Under the pieces are notes generated by a model. It searched no databases. It saw nothing but the letters and a program-made list of their open reading frames with translations, and was not told the DNA's origin. A stretch of 64,000 nucleotides of DNA from Lascolabacillus massiliensis. Its GTDB lineage: Bacteria > Bacteroidota > Bacteroidia > Bacteroidales > Dysgonomonadaceae. The position numbers were made by a program, and so were the translations under genes. Below, one piece after another: positions 9,733 through 18,301 of the stretch (positions are counted from its first letter, which is position 1; each line of letters begins with the position of its first letter). The DNA lies in NCBI RefSeq assembly GCF_001282625.1, contig NZ_CTEJ01000002.1, positions 1,366,501-1,430,500 of the forward strand, written 5' to 3'.

Positions 9733-9807
9733 TTATATAACCCCCCAAGGGGTCATAGTCATTGTAGAAGTGAAATATGTTGAATACATTTTATGCATTT
9801 CAAACAT
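9733..9807 (-). CDS. thrL: Thr-rich leader peptide of the thr operon
   Basis: The minus strand encodes 24 codons from ATG at 9807 to TAA at 9735-9733. The core reads STYFTSTMTMTPWGVI: five Thr codons in eleven positions, then an Ile codon just before the stop. The ORF starts about 20 bases after a TAACTTTG promoter element and is followed by a terminator hairpin before thrA, as expected for ribosome-mediated attenuation. An internal ATG at 9789 would give an 18-aa form. No ribosome-binding site is obvious, which is normal in this phylum. The gene symbol is used by analogy with enteric thrL; sequence homology is not claimed. Confidence 0.6.
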   Translation of the reverse strand: MFEMHKMYSTYFTSTMTMTPWGVI

Positions 9808-9825
9808 TTTGATGTAGATTTGATG

Positions 9826-9833
9826 CAAAGTTA
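9826..9833 (-). promoter_or_regulatory. Candidate -7 promoter element of the thr operon
   Basis: The minus strand reads TAACTTTG (consensus TAnnTTTG). A start site near 9819 would place the Thr-rich leader ORF right at the transcript's 5' end. A -33 element is not convincing. Confidence 0.5.
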
Positions 9834-9937
9834 GACGAATAATTGATAAAATGAAATAAATAACAACTTTTCCTATATTATTTTCTTATATACTTGAGCA
9901 TATTAAACTAAAATGCCAAAAACTTAAACTGTTTTAT

Positions 9938-9945
9938 TATATTTG
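9938..9945 (+). promoter_or_regulatory. Candidate -7 promoter element for the GH43 gene
   Basis: TATATTTG matches TAnnTTTG and ends only seven bases before the ATG at 9953, so the transcript would have almost no 5' leader. No TTTG is found at the -33 distance. Confidence 0.35.
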
Positions 9946-9952
9946 CCAACTT

Positions 9953-11485
9953 ATGAAGAAACTACTTATTTTAACTGCATTCTTATCGATATCAGTGGCT
10001 ATGTTTTCGCAGGGTGTCACCTATTTTGATAATCCTGTTAATCGTGGTGATTTTGCTGATCCCACTATAATAAAGGTTGGAGACACTTTTTATGTAACAG
10101 CAACATCATCGGAGTGGGCACCCCACTTTCCGTTATTCACCTCCACTGATCTGATAAACTGGGAACAGGTTGGTCATATCCTGAATGAGAAACCTCAGTG
10201 GACATCTCACTCCTTCTGGGCTCCTGAGCTTTATTATATGAATAACAAAATGTTCTGTTATTATACAGCACGAAGGAAGTCAGACAATGTTTCTTACATA
10301 GGTGTCGCCACATCTGGAGGAACCTCATTGGATTTTGAAGACCATGGTCCTATTATTGAATATGGAACAGAAGCCATAGACCCTTTTGTCTATAATGATA
10401 ATGGCAATTTGTACATTACCTGGAAAGCATATGGACTTGACAACCGGCCAATCGAACTTCTTGGCAGCCGGTTATCAGAGGATGGACTTAAACTTGAAGG
10501 TGAGATATTCTCTCTTTTAAAAGATGAGGGAATAGGACTAGAAGGTCAATATCATTTCAAACATGGTGAATTCTATTATATAATTTATTCTGCAAAAAGC
10601 TGTTGTGGTCCCGGAAGCGATTATGATGTAAGGGTAGCCAGATCAACCAGCTTCTTCGGTCCTTATGAGAAATACTCAGATAACCCAATACTTTACGGTG
10701 ATGGAACTGACTATATTTCTTGTGGACATGGTACGGTAGTTGAGACAGACGATGGACGATTATTCTATTATAGTCACGGCTATCAGTCGGGAGACAACTT
10801 TTTTCTCGGAAGGCAGCACATCCTGCATGAGTTGCAAATAACAGAAGATGGATGGCTAAAGTTCAAAACAGGTAGAGTTGCAGTCAACCGTCATCAAGTA
10901 CCCTTTGCCGGAACAATACAAAAGGGAGTTTCAGATTTCAGGGATGATTTCAATTCAAAGGAGCTAAATGTTAGCTGGACATGGAATTTTCCTTATTCAG
11001 ACATAAATACTGAAATTAAAAATGGCAGACTGATACTTTCAGGCAATATGACAGAAGGGAATGAGAATGGTACAGCTCTCTGTTTAAGGCCACAAACTAT
11101 CCGCTACAACTACATCACTAAGGTGAGTAATGTTAATGATAGCTTTAAAGGACTCACAATGTATGGTGATGATAAGAATATGGTTGCAATAGGTATAAAG
11201 AACAACAATATAGAGGTTAGATCTGTAAGTGATGGTAAAAGTTCAACCCATTACAGTAAAAGTATAGATATAGCAGAACCACATTTAAAAATAGAGGTTG
11301 AAAGAGGTCGCTTACTCCGATTCTATTATAGTTTAAATGGGGAGAACTGGATTACTGCAACTGATTCTGTTTTCGATGCCTCGCATCTTGTCAGGTGGGA
11401 CAGAGTGGCAAGACCCGGTTTGATTCATATAGGAGATGGAAATAATCCTGCAGAGTACGACTATTTTGAATTGAATAATCTATAG
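9953..11485 (+). CDS. Secreted glycoside hydrolase family 43 protein with C-terminal beta-sandwich
   Basis: The 510-aa protein has a signal peptide (cleavage near FSQG, residue 20). The five-bladed propeller domain at about 22-310 carries the GH43 triad: Asp36 in FADPT (base), Asp143 in EAIDPF (pKa modulator) and Glu197 in GLEGQYHF (acid). Residues about 320-510 look like the concanavalin-A-like C-terminal domain common in GH43 beta-xylosidases and arabinofuranosidases. It most likely removes arabinose or xylose residues in the periplasm or at the surface; the exact specificity is not readable. It is followed 46 bases later by a GH123-like gene, probably co-transcribed. Confidence 0.9.
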   Translation: MKKLLILTAFLSISVAMFSQGVTYFDNPVNRGDFADPTIIKVGDTFYVTATSSEWAPHFPLFTSTDLINWEQVGHILNEKPQWTSHSFWAPELYYMNNKMFCYYTARRKSDNVSYIGVATSGGTSLDFEDHGPIIEYGTEAIDPFVYNDNGNLYITWKAYGLDNRPIELLGSRLSEDGLKLEGEIFSLLKDEGIGLEGQYHFKHGEFYYIIYSAKSCCGPGSDYDVRVARSTSFFGPYEKYSDNPILYGDGTDYISCGHGTVVETDDGRLFYYSHGYQSGDNFFLGRQHILHELQITEDGWLKFKTGRVAVNRHQVPFAGTIQKGVSDFRDDFNSKELNVSWTWNFPYSDINTEIKNGRLILSGNMTEGNENGTALCLRPQTIRYNYITKVSNVNDSFKGLTMYGDDKNMVAIGIKNNNIEVRSVSDGKSSTHYSKSIDIAEPHLKIEVERGRLLRFYYSLNGENWITATDSVFDASHLVRWDRVARPGLIHIGDGNNPAEYDYFELNNL

Positions 11486-11531
11486 AACTTAAGTTGTAAA
11501 TAAAGTAAGTTTTCAAATAAAAATCAAAAAA

Positions 11532-13310
11532 ATGAATTTTAAATCATTAAGGTCAGCCTGTACACTAATTGCAATTACAGGTATGTTGCTTTTAGCCTTT
11601 AGCTCATGTGACTGGAAGAGGCCTAAGAAGGAGTTTATTACATTTCAGGAGATGCAAGACCCAACGAACGATACGTTGTCAGATTGGTCAAATGTTAAAG
11701 CTGGCCTTCACTCATCATTTATATCTATTGATGTGAGAGCTCCTAAATCAGTTGCACCTGAGGTGGAGATTAAAAAGAGTGAGAAAGTAACCGGATGGAA
11801 AGGTGAGAAGGTATCTGCTCAGATGATTCTGTGGACAACTGCCGATGTTGATCAGGTGGAGCTTGAGTTTGACGACTTTATCTCAGAGTCAGCTACTTTG
11901 CCAGCCTCAATTGCTCAGGCAAGGTTTGTGAGGTATGTAATGACAGATGAATTTGCCGAAGGGTGCGGACATCGTAAACCTGAAGATTATGCGGCATCTA
12001 TTTCAGCAGACATGTTGGATAACCTCGATAATTTTAATATTGAGGCCAAAACGGTAAGACCGGTATGGCTGACTATCGATATCCCTTCTGATGCAGTTGC
12101 AGGTAACTACAAAGGTAAGCTAAACCTGTATGCTGAAAGGAAATTTGTTGAGGATTTTGAGATAGAGGTAGAGGTTGTAAATCAGTTGTTGCCAGAACCA
12201 TCGGAATGGGTTTATCATCTCGACTTGTGGCAACATCCATCTGCTGTGGCAAGGGTGCATAATCTTGAGTTGTGGAGTGATGCGCATTTCGAGAAAATGA
12301 GACCTATAATGAAGATGTTAGCAGATGCCGGACAGAAGGTTATCACGGCAACACTTAATAAGGATCCATGGAATCATCAGTCATTCGATGCTTATGCTGA
12401 TATGATTATTTGGACTAAAAACGAAGACCAGAGCTGGAGTTTCGACTATACGATATTCGATAAATGGGTGGAGTTAATGATGGATCTTGGTGTAACTGAT
12501 ATGATAAACTGTTACTCATTACTTACGTGGAACAACCAGGTTCATTATAATGATATGGAGAAAAAGGAGTTGGTTACACTTGAGCTGAAAGCTCAGTCGG
12601 ATGAGTATGCTGAGTTTTGGACTGTATTCCTGAAGGACTTCACCCGTCATCTTAAAGCAAAGGGTTGGCTCGAAATCACTAATATAGCAATGGACGAACG
12701 TTCTCCTGCAGATATGCAGGCTGCACTAAAAGTGTTGGAGACTGCAGCGCCCGAACTTGGTATTTCGCTTGCTGATAACCACAAAAGCTATAAGCAATAC
12801 CCCGGTATAAAAGATATCAGTGTTGGAGCCAATAGTGTAGTGGACAAAGAGGATATCATTACACGCAGAGCAGAGGGACTTAATACCACATGGTATGTTT
12901 GCTGTGCTGACCCATTCGCAAATATGTTCACATTCTCAGAACCTGCCGAAGCTGTTTATGCAGGATGGCATACAGTTGCAGCAGATCTTGATGGAATGCT
13001 CAGATGGGCCTACAACTCGTGGGTAGAGAATCCACTAACCGACTCGCGCTATAAAACCTGGCCGGCAGGCGATACATATATGGTGTATCCAGATGCTCGC
13101 AGCTCTATTCGTTTCGAGCGACTGATCGAAGGTATTCAGGATGCCGAAAAGATAAGGATTCTTCGCAAACAGTATAGCGATGAAAATACATCTGAATCAC
13201 TTGCTAAATTGAATGAGCTTGAAGAGGCAATAAAATATTTCTACACTCTGGAACCATCAGATGACTGGAACGATAAGCTCAATGAGGCTAAGAAGCTACT
13301 GAACAGGTAG
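11532..13310 (+). CDS. GH123-like lipoprotein (DUF4091 family glycosidase)
   Basis: The 592-aa product has a lipoprotein signal (LLLAFSSC, Cys near residue 26). An N-terminal beta-rich domain extends to about 215, followed by a TIM-barrel-like catalytic domain with YHLDLWQHPSAVARV and the pair Asp388-Glu389 in ITNIAMDERS. A DE pair at this place is the GH123 arrangement for substrate-assisted hydrolysis of beta-N-acetylgalactosaminides. Activity on GalNAc is an inference from the family; DUF4091 proteins are diverse. It ends the plus-strand pair with GH43 and is followed by a strong terminator. Confidence 0.85.
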   Translation: MNFKSLRSACTLIAITGMLLLAFSSCDWKRPKKEFITFQEMQDPTNDTLSDWSNVKAGLHSSFISIDVRAPKSVAPEVEIKKSEKVTGWKGEKVSAQMILWTTADVDQVELEFDDFISESATLPASIAQARFVRYVMTDEFAEGCGHRKPEDYAASISADMLDNLDNFNIEAKTVRPVWLTIDIPSDAVAGNYKGKLNLYAERKFVEDFEIEVEVVNQLLPEPSEWVYHLDLWQHPSAVARVHNLELWSDAHFEKMRPIMKMLADAGQKVITATLNKDPWNHQSFDAYADMIIWTKNEDQSWSFDYTIFDKWVELMMDLGVTDMINCYSLLTWNNQVHYNDMEKKELVTLELKAQSDEYAEFWTVFLKDFTRHLKAKGWLEITNIAMDERSPADMQAALKVLETAAPELGISLADNHKSYKQYPGIKDISVGANSVVDKEDIITRRAEGLNTTWYVCCADPFANMFTFSEPAEAVYAGWHTVAADLDGMLRWAYNSWVENPLTDSRYKTWPAGDTYMVYPDARSSIRFERLIEGIQDAEKIRILRKQYSDENTSESLAKLNELEEAIKYFYTLEPSDDWNDKLNEAKKLLNR

Positions 13311-13340
13311 TTCTTTAGTTGGGAATAGATGGGTAAAGTA

Positions 13341-13378
13341 AAGCCCGATATACACTGTTAAAGTATATCGGGCTTTTT
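13341..13378 (+). terminator. Rho-independent terminator after the GH123-like gene
   Basis: AAGCCCGATATAC pairs perfectly with GTATATCGGGCTT (13-base stem, 9-base loop), followed by T-rich sequence. The flank on the other strand lacks a T-run, so it mainly serves the plus strand. Confidence 0.9.
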
Positions 13379-13430
13379 ATTTTTATCTGCTTTAATTACC
13401 TTAAACAGATAAGGTGATTCATTATTTTTT

Positions 13431-14426
13431 CTACTTCAACGGATTCGCCGCCACACCCTTGAAAGTCATCTTAACAGGCTTAATATAGCCATTTTCATCA
13501 AACTCCATTTTATCGATACAAGTTGCACGATGATTATGGTGAGTCTCTTCAAGTGGTCTGCGATGATAAATGATATACCAGTCGTCAGTTCTTTTGTTAT
13601 GGAAAACCGAATGGTGTCCTGCTCCTGTTGCCACCTCTGGATCCTGCTCAAGTATGGTGTTTATGCGTTCGAAAGGTCCTAGAGGATTGTCTGTTATTGC
13701 GTATGCCACCTTGTAGTGTGGACCTCCCCAGCCACCTTCTGACCACATGAAATAGTACTTGCCATCTTTTTTAAACATGAATGGTCCTTCAACATAACCT
13801 TCAGGAGTTACCTCTTTATAGAGTTCACCATCTGGAAATGGACGAATTCCAGTGAAGTCATTTTTAAGCAAGACAACATTACAATGTCTCCATCCCCCAT
13901 AATACATATAGTATGTACTGTCGTTTTCTTTGAAGACAAACTGGTCAATGGGTTGTGCACCATTTACAATTTTATCAATAAGTGGTTTACCCAGTAGATC
14001 TTTGTATGGACCTTCAGGTTTATCACTTACTGCAACACCAATTCCTCCAATCTCATCATTGCTCTGAATATCATTTGCAGCGAAGAAAAAGTAGTATTTC
14101 CCATCTTTTTCTATAACACCGGGTGCCCACATAGCTTTGTGTGCCCATTTAACCTCTGAGGAGTCTAATATATTTTCGTGCTTTGTCCAGTTTACCAGGT
14201 CGGGTGATGAAAAAGCATTAAAGAATATCTGCTCTTCATAATAATCAGAGTAGGTAGGGAAGATCCAATACTTATCGCCATAAATAATGCCTTCCGGATC
14301 GGCATACCAGCCATCCAGTACAGGGTTGGAGGAGTATTGAACTTCGGAGTTAGTTTTATTTTTACTTGTATTGCAAGAAAGCATTAACAGTATTGCTGAA
14401 GAAATAATTAACAAGGTTTTTTTCAT
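13431..14426 (-). CDS. GH43-family lipoprotein glycosidase
   Basis: From the ATG at 14426 the protein is 331 aa with a lipoprotein signal (MKKTLLIISS ... LLMLSC). A single five-bladed propeller domain follows, with Asp in WYADPEG, Asp in QPIDQFVF and Glu in YVEGPFMF as the likely GH43 triad. It has no C-terminal accessory domain, unlike the plus-strand GH43 at 9953. The reading frame extends to 14468, but that extension overlaps a TTTG-N20-TACTTTTG promoter, so the lipoprotein start is chosen. Probable role: arabinan- or xylan-type side-chain removal; the specificity is uncertain. Confidence 0.88.
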   Translation of the reverse strand: MKKTLLIISSAILLMLSCNTSKNKTNSEVQYSSNPVLDGWYADPEGIIYGDKYWIFPTYSDYYEEQIFFNAFSSPDLVNWTKHENILDSSEVKWAHKAMWAPGVIEKDGKYYFFFAANDIQSNDEIGGIGVAVSDKPEGPYKDLLGKPLIDKIVNGAQPIDQFVFKENDSTYYMYYGGWRHCNVVLLKNDFTGIRPFPDGELYKEVTPEGYVEGPFMFKKDGKYYFMWSEGGWGGPHYKVAYAITDNPLGPFERINTILEQDPEVATGAGHHSVFHNKRTDDWYIIYHRRPLEETHHNHRATCIDKMEFDENGYIKPVKMTFKGVAANPLK

Positions 14427-14465
14427 TTTTATTAAATTGTATTGATAAATTGTTAGAGTGTAGTT

Positions 14466-14497
14466 CAAAAGTAGATAATAAATTTAAAAAGAGCAAA
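14466..14497 (-). promoter_or_regulatory. Candidate promoter for the minus-strand GH43 gene
   Basis: The minus strand reads TTTG (14497-14494), 20 bases, then TACTTTTG (14473-14466), a good Bacteroidota -33/-7 promoter. It lies partly within the end of the lysO C-part gene and gives the GH43 gene its own start. Confidence 0.6.
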
Positions 14498-15086
14498 AGA
14501 AAGTAACCAGGAATGGTACACTCAGATCGAGGATGAAACCATGAAATACAGATATAACAATAAACTCCTTACCAGAGAACTTTAAGATTACCGGTAGAGT
14601 AGTATCCATAGTTGTGGCTCCTCCAACAGATATTGTAGAAAGCTTTCCAAAATATCTTACAAGGAAGGGAGCAAGTAAGAGAGCAATAAGCTCCCGCATG
14701 ATGTTCGACAGCAATGCAATCGTACCAAGTTCGGCTCCTCTGTACTCTGTAATGAAGATACTTGATAATGAGTAGTACCCAAAACCACTTCCCACGGCAA
14801 GTAAATCTGATAATTGTCTGTCTGGCAACAGAAATGATATGATTACACATCCACCCAGAGTGCCAACTATAGTTGCAATTGGCAGCAGGAAATATTTAGG
14901 GTTTAGTTTACTGAAACTCTTCAGAGTCTTTGTGTCGCACCCAACACTTAAACCCACAAAGAACATCAATGCACAAAGAACATAAAAACTTAAATCTCTT
15001 TCAATCAAGGAGTCAGGTACAAGTCCCATATAGCCAAGCAGGACACCAAGGATAAAAAAAGAGACTATGATGATACTTCCCTTCAT
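14484..15086 (-). CDS. lysO: LysO family transporter, C-terminal part (separate ORF)
   Basis: The 200-aa, very hydrophobic protein has about six membrane segments and the LysO (DUF340) core motifs: FFVGLSVGCD, VGSGFGYYSLSSIFI, LLSNIMRELIALLLAP and GGATTMDTTLP. LysO exports lysine or toxic lysine analogues across the inner membrane. In E. coli LysO is one chain of about 300 aa; here this ORF and the 89-aa ORF just upstream together make about 289 aa in different frames, so the transporter is encoded in two pieces. The two probably assemble. A simple frameshift is less likely, because each piece has its own start and stop in tidy tandem. Confidence 0.85.
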   Translation of the reverse strand: MKGSIIIVSFFILGVLLGYMGLVPDSLIERDLSFYVLCALMFFVGLSVGCDTKTLKSFSKLNPKYFLLPIATIVGTLGGCVIISFLLPDRQLSDLLAVGSGFGYYSLSSIFITEYRGAELGTIALLSNIMRELIALLLAPFLVRYFGKLSTISVGGATTMDTTLPVILKFSGKEFIVISVFHGFILDLSVPFLVTFFCSF

Positions 15087-15090
15087 GATA

Positions 15091-15360
15091 TTATTTCTTA
15101 CCCTTATTTATCAATTTCCAAAGAAGTAGTGCCATAAATGCGCTACCAGTTACAGCAGCAATGGTAATGAAAAGTGCTTCTTTCCCAATTGTTGCCAGAC
15201 CTTTTATTATATCTGGGTTGCTGCCTACCTCCATTCCAAGTATAGCTAAAAGGAGCCAAATTAACACAGTAACAAATTTGGGAATATTACCGAGCTCCTT
15301 TTTACGCAGAAAGTAGCCGGTAATACCCCCAATAAGCATAAAAGCTATTACTATGAACAT
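15091..15360 (-). CDS. lysO: LysO family transporter, N-terminal part (separate ORF)
   Basis: The 89-aa membrane protein has three predicted helices: MFIVIAFMLIGGITGYFL, a helix with VTVLIWLLLAILGMEVGSN, and a helix with ITIAAVTGSAFMALLLW. These match the N-terminal three-helix unit of LysO/DUF340 exporters. It ends 4 bases before the start of the 200-aa C-part and begins 6 bases after the sulfatase stop, so all three lie in one tightly packed run. No promoter of its own is visible. Confidence 0.82.
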   Translation of the reverse strand: MFIVIAFMLIGGITGYFLRKKELGNIPKFVTVLIWLLLAILGMEVGSNPDIIKGLATIGKEALFITIAAVTGSAFMALLLWKLINKGKK

Positions 15361-15366
15361 ATATGT

Positions 15367-16959
15367 TTAGTTACCCGAACTATGTTCAATAAACTCTTTC
15401 AAATATCTGTCATTCAGCTCATCGCTGTCTCCATAATATTTGCGCACCTCCTCGAGTTTCTTATGCATTGCAATCTGCACATCCTTATACTCGGGATCAT
15501 TATAGATATTTCTCATCTCCTGAGGATCTTTCTCCAGATCATACATCTCCCACTCATCAATATCATAATAGAAATGAATTAGCTTATATCTTTCAGTGGA
15601 GACGCCGTAGTGACGTTTTACCATGTGCTCGGCAGGATATTCATAGTAAGTATAATAAACTGCATCGCGCCACTCATCAGTTTCACCGGAAACAAGTCTG
15701 CGGAACGACTTGCCCTGCATCTCTTCAGGTGCTTCAATACCGGCATAGTCGAGAAGTGTGGGAGCATAGTCCAGATTCTGCACCAGCTTGTCAATAACGG
15801 TACCAGGCTTGATCTCTTTAGGGTATCTGATCAGTAATGGAGTGCGGAACGACTCTTCATACATGAATCGTTTATCAAACCATCCATGTTCTCCAAGATA
15901 GAAACCCTGATCTGATGTGTATATTACAATAGTGTTTTCATCGAGGCCTGATTCCTTAAGGAAGTCGAGCAGTTCACCCACACCATCATCTACTGACTTA
16001 ATCGTGCGCAGGTAGTCCTTGATATAACGGTTATATTTCCAAACAGCTATTTCTCTGTCTGTCATGTTTGCATAATTGGCTTTGAACTCCTCATTTTGTG
16101 GTGTGTAGACCGATAGCCAATGTTCCCTCTGTTCGGGTGTGAACCTCTTAAGCTGATTGTAAAAACCGGTACTGTCACCTTCAGGAGAAACTATAAATTT
16201 GAAATCATGACCCCATCTTGCATGACCATGAACCTCCATCTCCTGTTCTCTTGCGGCTGTACCACGACCCTCATAATCATCAAAGAATGAAGCTGGTGGT
16301 TCGAAAGTAACATCGTCATACAGAGTTAGATATTCAGGAGCAGGCAGCCAGTTTCTGTGTGGAGCCTTCTGGTGATATAAAACTGCAAACGGTTTATCTT
16401 TGTCACGTCTGTTTTTTATCCAGTCGATAGTCTCTTCCGTGATAATATCAGTGCAGTATCCCTCTTTGCGGATCCGTTCTCCATTAATGAAGAAGTCAGG
16501 ATTATAATAATCCCCCTGTCCCGGCAGTACCATAGAATAATCAAACCCCTGAGGTATACCATCCATGTGAATCTTACCAATCATAGCTGTCTGATATCCG
16601 TTTGCCTGCAAAAGTTTTGGGAAATTAGGCTGATCCCAGTCAAAAGGCTGCAGATTGTCAACTTTTCCATTAACAAAACTATGCTTTCCTGTTAGTAATA
16701 CAGCGCGGCTAGGGGCACTGATTGAGTTTGTAACAGTTGACCGGGTAAACATAGCACCCTCTTCTGCCAGTCTGTCGATATTTGGAGTTTCATTTAGTCC
16801 GTGACCATAGGCACTGATAGCCTGATACGCATGATCATCACTCATTATGAAAATGATATTAGGACGATCCTGTTTCTTCTCCTGTTTCTGACAAGATGCC
16901 AAGAGGGCCAAAGATCCCAGTCCCAGCATTGTAGCAGAATTAACATTAAAAAGTTTCAT
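15367..16959 (-). CDS. S1-type sulfatase lipoprotein (serine-type active site)
   Basis: From the ATG at 16959 the product is 530 aa with a lipoprotein signal ending LALLASC (Cys23). The sulfatase fold begins RPNIIFIMSDDHAYQ with the metal-binding Asp pair at 41-42. The formylglycine motif is SAPSRAVLLTG with Ser81, so the active-site residue must be matured by an anaerobic sulfatase-maturating enzyme (anSME), which is not in this window. Further ligand segments are ETPNIDRLAEEG and YTSDQGFYLGEHGWFDK. Neighbouring GH20, GH43 and GH123 genes suggest a sulfated amino-sugar glycan. An upstream start at 17010 is rejected because it overlaps the promoter. Confidence 0.92.
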   Translation of the reverse strand: MKLFNVNSATMLGLGSLALLASCQKQEKKQDRPNIIFIMSDDHAYQAISAYGHGLNETPNIDRLAEEGAMFTRSTVTNSISAPSRAVLLTGKHSFVNGKVDNLQPFDWDQPNFPKLLQANGYQTAMIGKIHMDGIPQGFDYSMVLPGQGDYYNPDFFINGERIRKEGYCTDIITEETIDWIKNRRDKDKPFAVLYHQKAPHRNWLPAPEYLTLYDDVTFEPPASFFDDYEGRGTAAREQEMEVHGHARWGHDFKFIVSPEGDSTGFYNQLKRFTPEQREHWLSVYTPQNEEFKANYANMTDREIAVWKYNRYIKDYLRTIKSVDDGVGELLDFLKESGLDENTIVIYTSDQGFYLGEHGWFDKRFMYEESFRTPLLIRYPKEIKPGTVIDKLVQNLDYAPTLLDYAGIEAPEEMQGKSFRRLVSGETDEWRDAVYYTYYEYPAEHMVKRHYGVSTERYKLIHFYYDIDEWEMYDLEKDPQEMRNIYNDPEYKDVQIAMHKKLEEVRKYYGDSDELNDRYLKEFIEHSSGN

Positions 16960-17015
16960 AAAGTTCTTATATGTGAGTTTTTTTAAAAATATCCTGAATG
17001 AAGGTGTCATTAATG

Positions 17016-17023
17016 CAAAAATA
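17016..17023 (-). promoter_or_regulatory. Candidate -7 promoter element for the sulfatase gene
   Basis: The minus strand reads TATTTTTG (TAnnTTTG), placing the transcript start near 17009. That excludes the frame's first codon at 17010 and supports the start at 16959. Confidence 0.45.
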
Positions 17024-17057
17024 CAAATTATGACAACATTTACTGTAATTTATTTAA

Positions 17058-18167
17058 TTAATTCACCTGCGGATTTTTACTGTACTCACTTATTAAACTT
17101 TTAACTGTGTTAACTTCAGATAATTCTTCTTTTATCGAACTTGGATCGTAATAGTTTTTTAGGAACTGGCCAGCTCCGGTCCATACAGTTGCAATAATAC
17201 CCTTAAACCTATCCGCCATTCCGGGACTAGAATTTTCTCTCAGTTTAATCATATCTGATAGCTGTGATAAAGCTATATCAGGTTTTCTCCAGGGACAGCT
17301 TGCAACATCAAAACCCTTCATTGCAAACATAACTGCAGTTGGCTCAGCACGTTCATAATGCCAATCGCATATAAAAACATCTTTTGGAATCATGTCAATT
17401 GCACGATGTGTATTATTCATACTTGCCTCCCATAAACCAATGCCAGTTGTTTTTCCATCAATTAATCTATCACCCCATATCATCAACCTTCGGTTTTTAA
17501 GTGCAAGATGGTTTCTGATTTTAGTAACCTCTCCTGCAAAAAGCTCTGCTTTATCTCTTCCGCTGCAACGTGGACAGTTATCCTCGCCAATATAAAACAC
17601 CTCATCCATTCCTGCATGATACATATCAGTTTCAAATGCATCCAGAATCTCATCAACTACTGCAAATACTACATCGTGAACCTCCGGGTGAAGTGGGCAG
17701 TAGCTTTTACAGTAGAGTCCATCAGGATTTGGCCAACCTGTATAATCTTCAGTTTTAATATGAGGTGTCTCGTCGAATTCTGGATACTCACGAAGCAAAG
17801 CATTAGTGGTATTTGCCCATGACTGATGGCCCAGAAGATTCACCTGTGGAGCTACTTTAATACCGTTACTTTTACATACATCTACAATTTTTTTTACATC
17901 CTCGTTGGTTAGTGGATTTGGGTCTCTTAGTTCAGGGTGACTTTCATAGGCATAGTTCCAGTCAACTCTAAGGATTAGTAAGTTGAAGTGTGCAGGAGCC
18001 AATTCCTCTTCGATGAATTTCAGAAATAAATCCAGATTGTTGACGTCCGGTGCTGCAATTGCCAATCCTCTGACAGGGAGATCCATTGCTGAGCTTTCGG
18101 TCGGTTCCGCTTTAACATACATTGTAAGGAAAGAGAGCAAAATAATGAGCAGGCTAATTTTTTTCAT
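17058..18167 (-). CDS. Secreted GH20-like glycosidase (beta-N-acetylhexosaminidase fold)
   Basis: The 369-aa protein has a signal peptide (cleavage near YVKA, residue 20) and a single TIM-barrel domain. The catalytic pair Asp188-Glu189 in YHAGMDEVFY is the GH20 signature, with VAPQVNLLGHQSW and WGDRLIDG as supporting barrel segments. GH20 enzymes cleave terminal beta-GlcNAc/GalNAc by substrate assistance. This protein lacks the usual N-terminal GH20b domain and is short for the family, so the exact activity is open. It lies upstream of the sulfatase on the same strand, but the sulfatase appears to have its own promoter. Confidence 0.82.
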   Translation of the reverse strand: MKKISLLIILLSFLTMYVKAEPTESSAMDLPVRGLAIAAPDVNNLDLFLKFIEEELAPAHFNLLILRVDWNYAYESHPELRDPNPLTNEDVKKIVDVCKSNGIKVAPQVNLLGHQSWANTTNALLREYPEFDETPHIKTEDYTGWPNPDGLYCKSYCPLHPEVHDVVFAVVDEILDAFETDMYHAGMDEVFYIGEDNCPRCSGRDKAELFAGEVTKIRNHLALKNRRLMIWGDRLIDGKTTGIGLWEASMNNTHRAIDMIPKDVFICDWHYERAEPTAVMFAMKGFDVASCPWRKPDIALSQLSDMIKLRENSSPGMADRFKGIIATVWTGAGQFLKNYYDPSSIKEELSEVNTVKSLISEYSKNPQVN

Positions 18168-18247
18168 ACTACTATATTTTTATAATTAACTGATACATAT
18201 CATTCTTCAATAAAAAATTTTTCCTTAGTGGCATTACTCTATATTCA

Positions 18248-18255
18248 CAAAGTTA
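18248..18255 (-). promoter_or_regulatory. Candidate -7 promoter element for the GH20-like gene
   Basis: The minus strand reads TAACTTTG (TAnnTTTG), giving a 5' leader of roughly 70 bases before the start at 18167. Confidence 0.45.
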
Positions 18256-18301
18256 ACTGTTTTTATTAAAGATGTAGCGATGTTAAGTCGTTACTTATTA
18301 T

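Larger units (their letters stand above)
9615..9952. other. Intergenic region between thrA and the divergent GH43 gene
   Basis: The 338 bases hold the thr leader ORF, its terminator hairpin and its promoter on the minus strand, and a TATATTTG element at 9938-9945 for the plus-strand GH43. The AT-rich stretch from 9840 to 9935 shows nothing else I can support. Confidence 0.7.
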
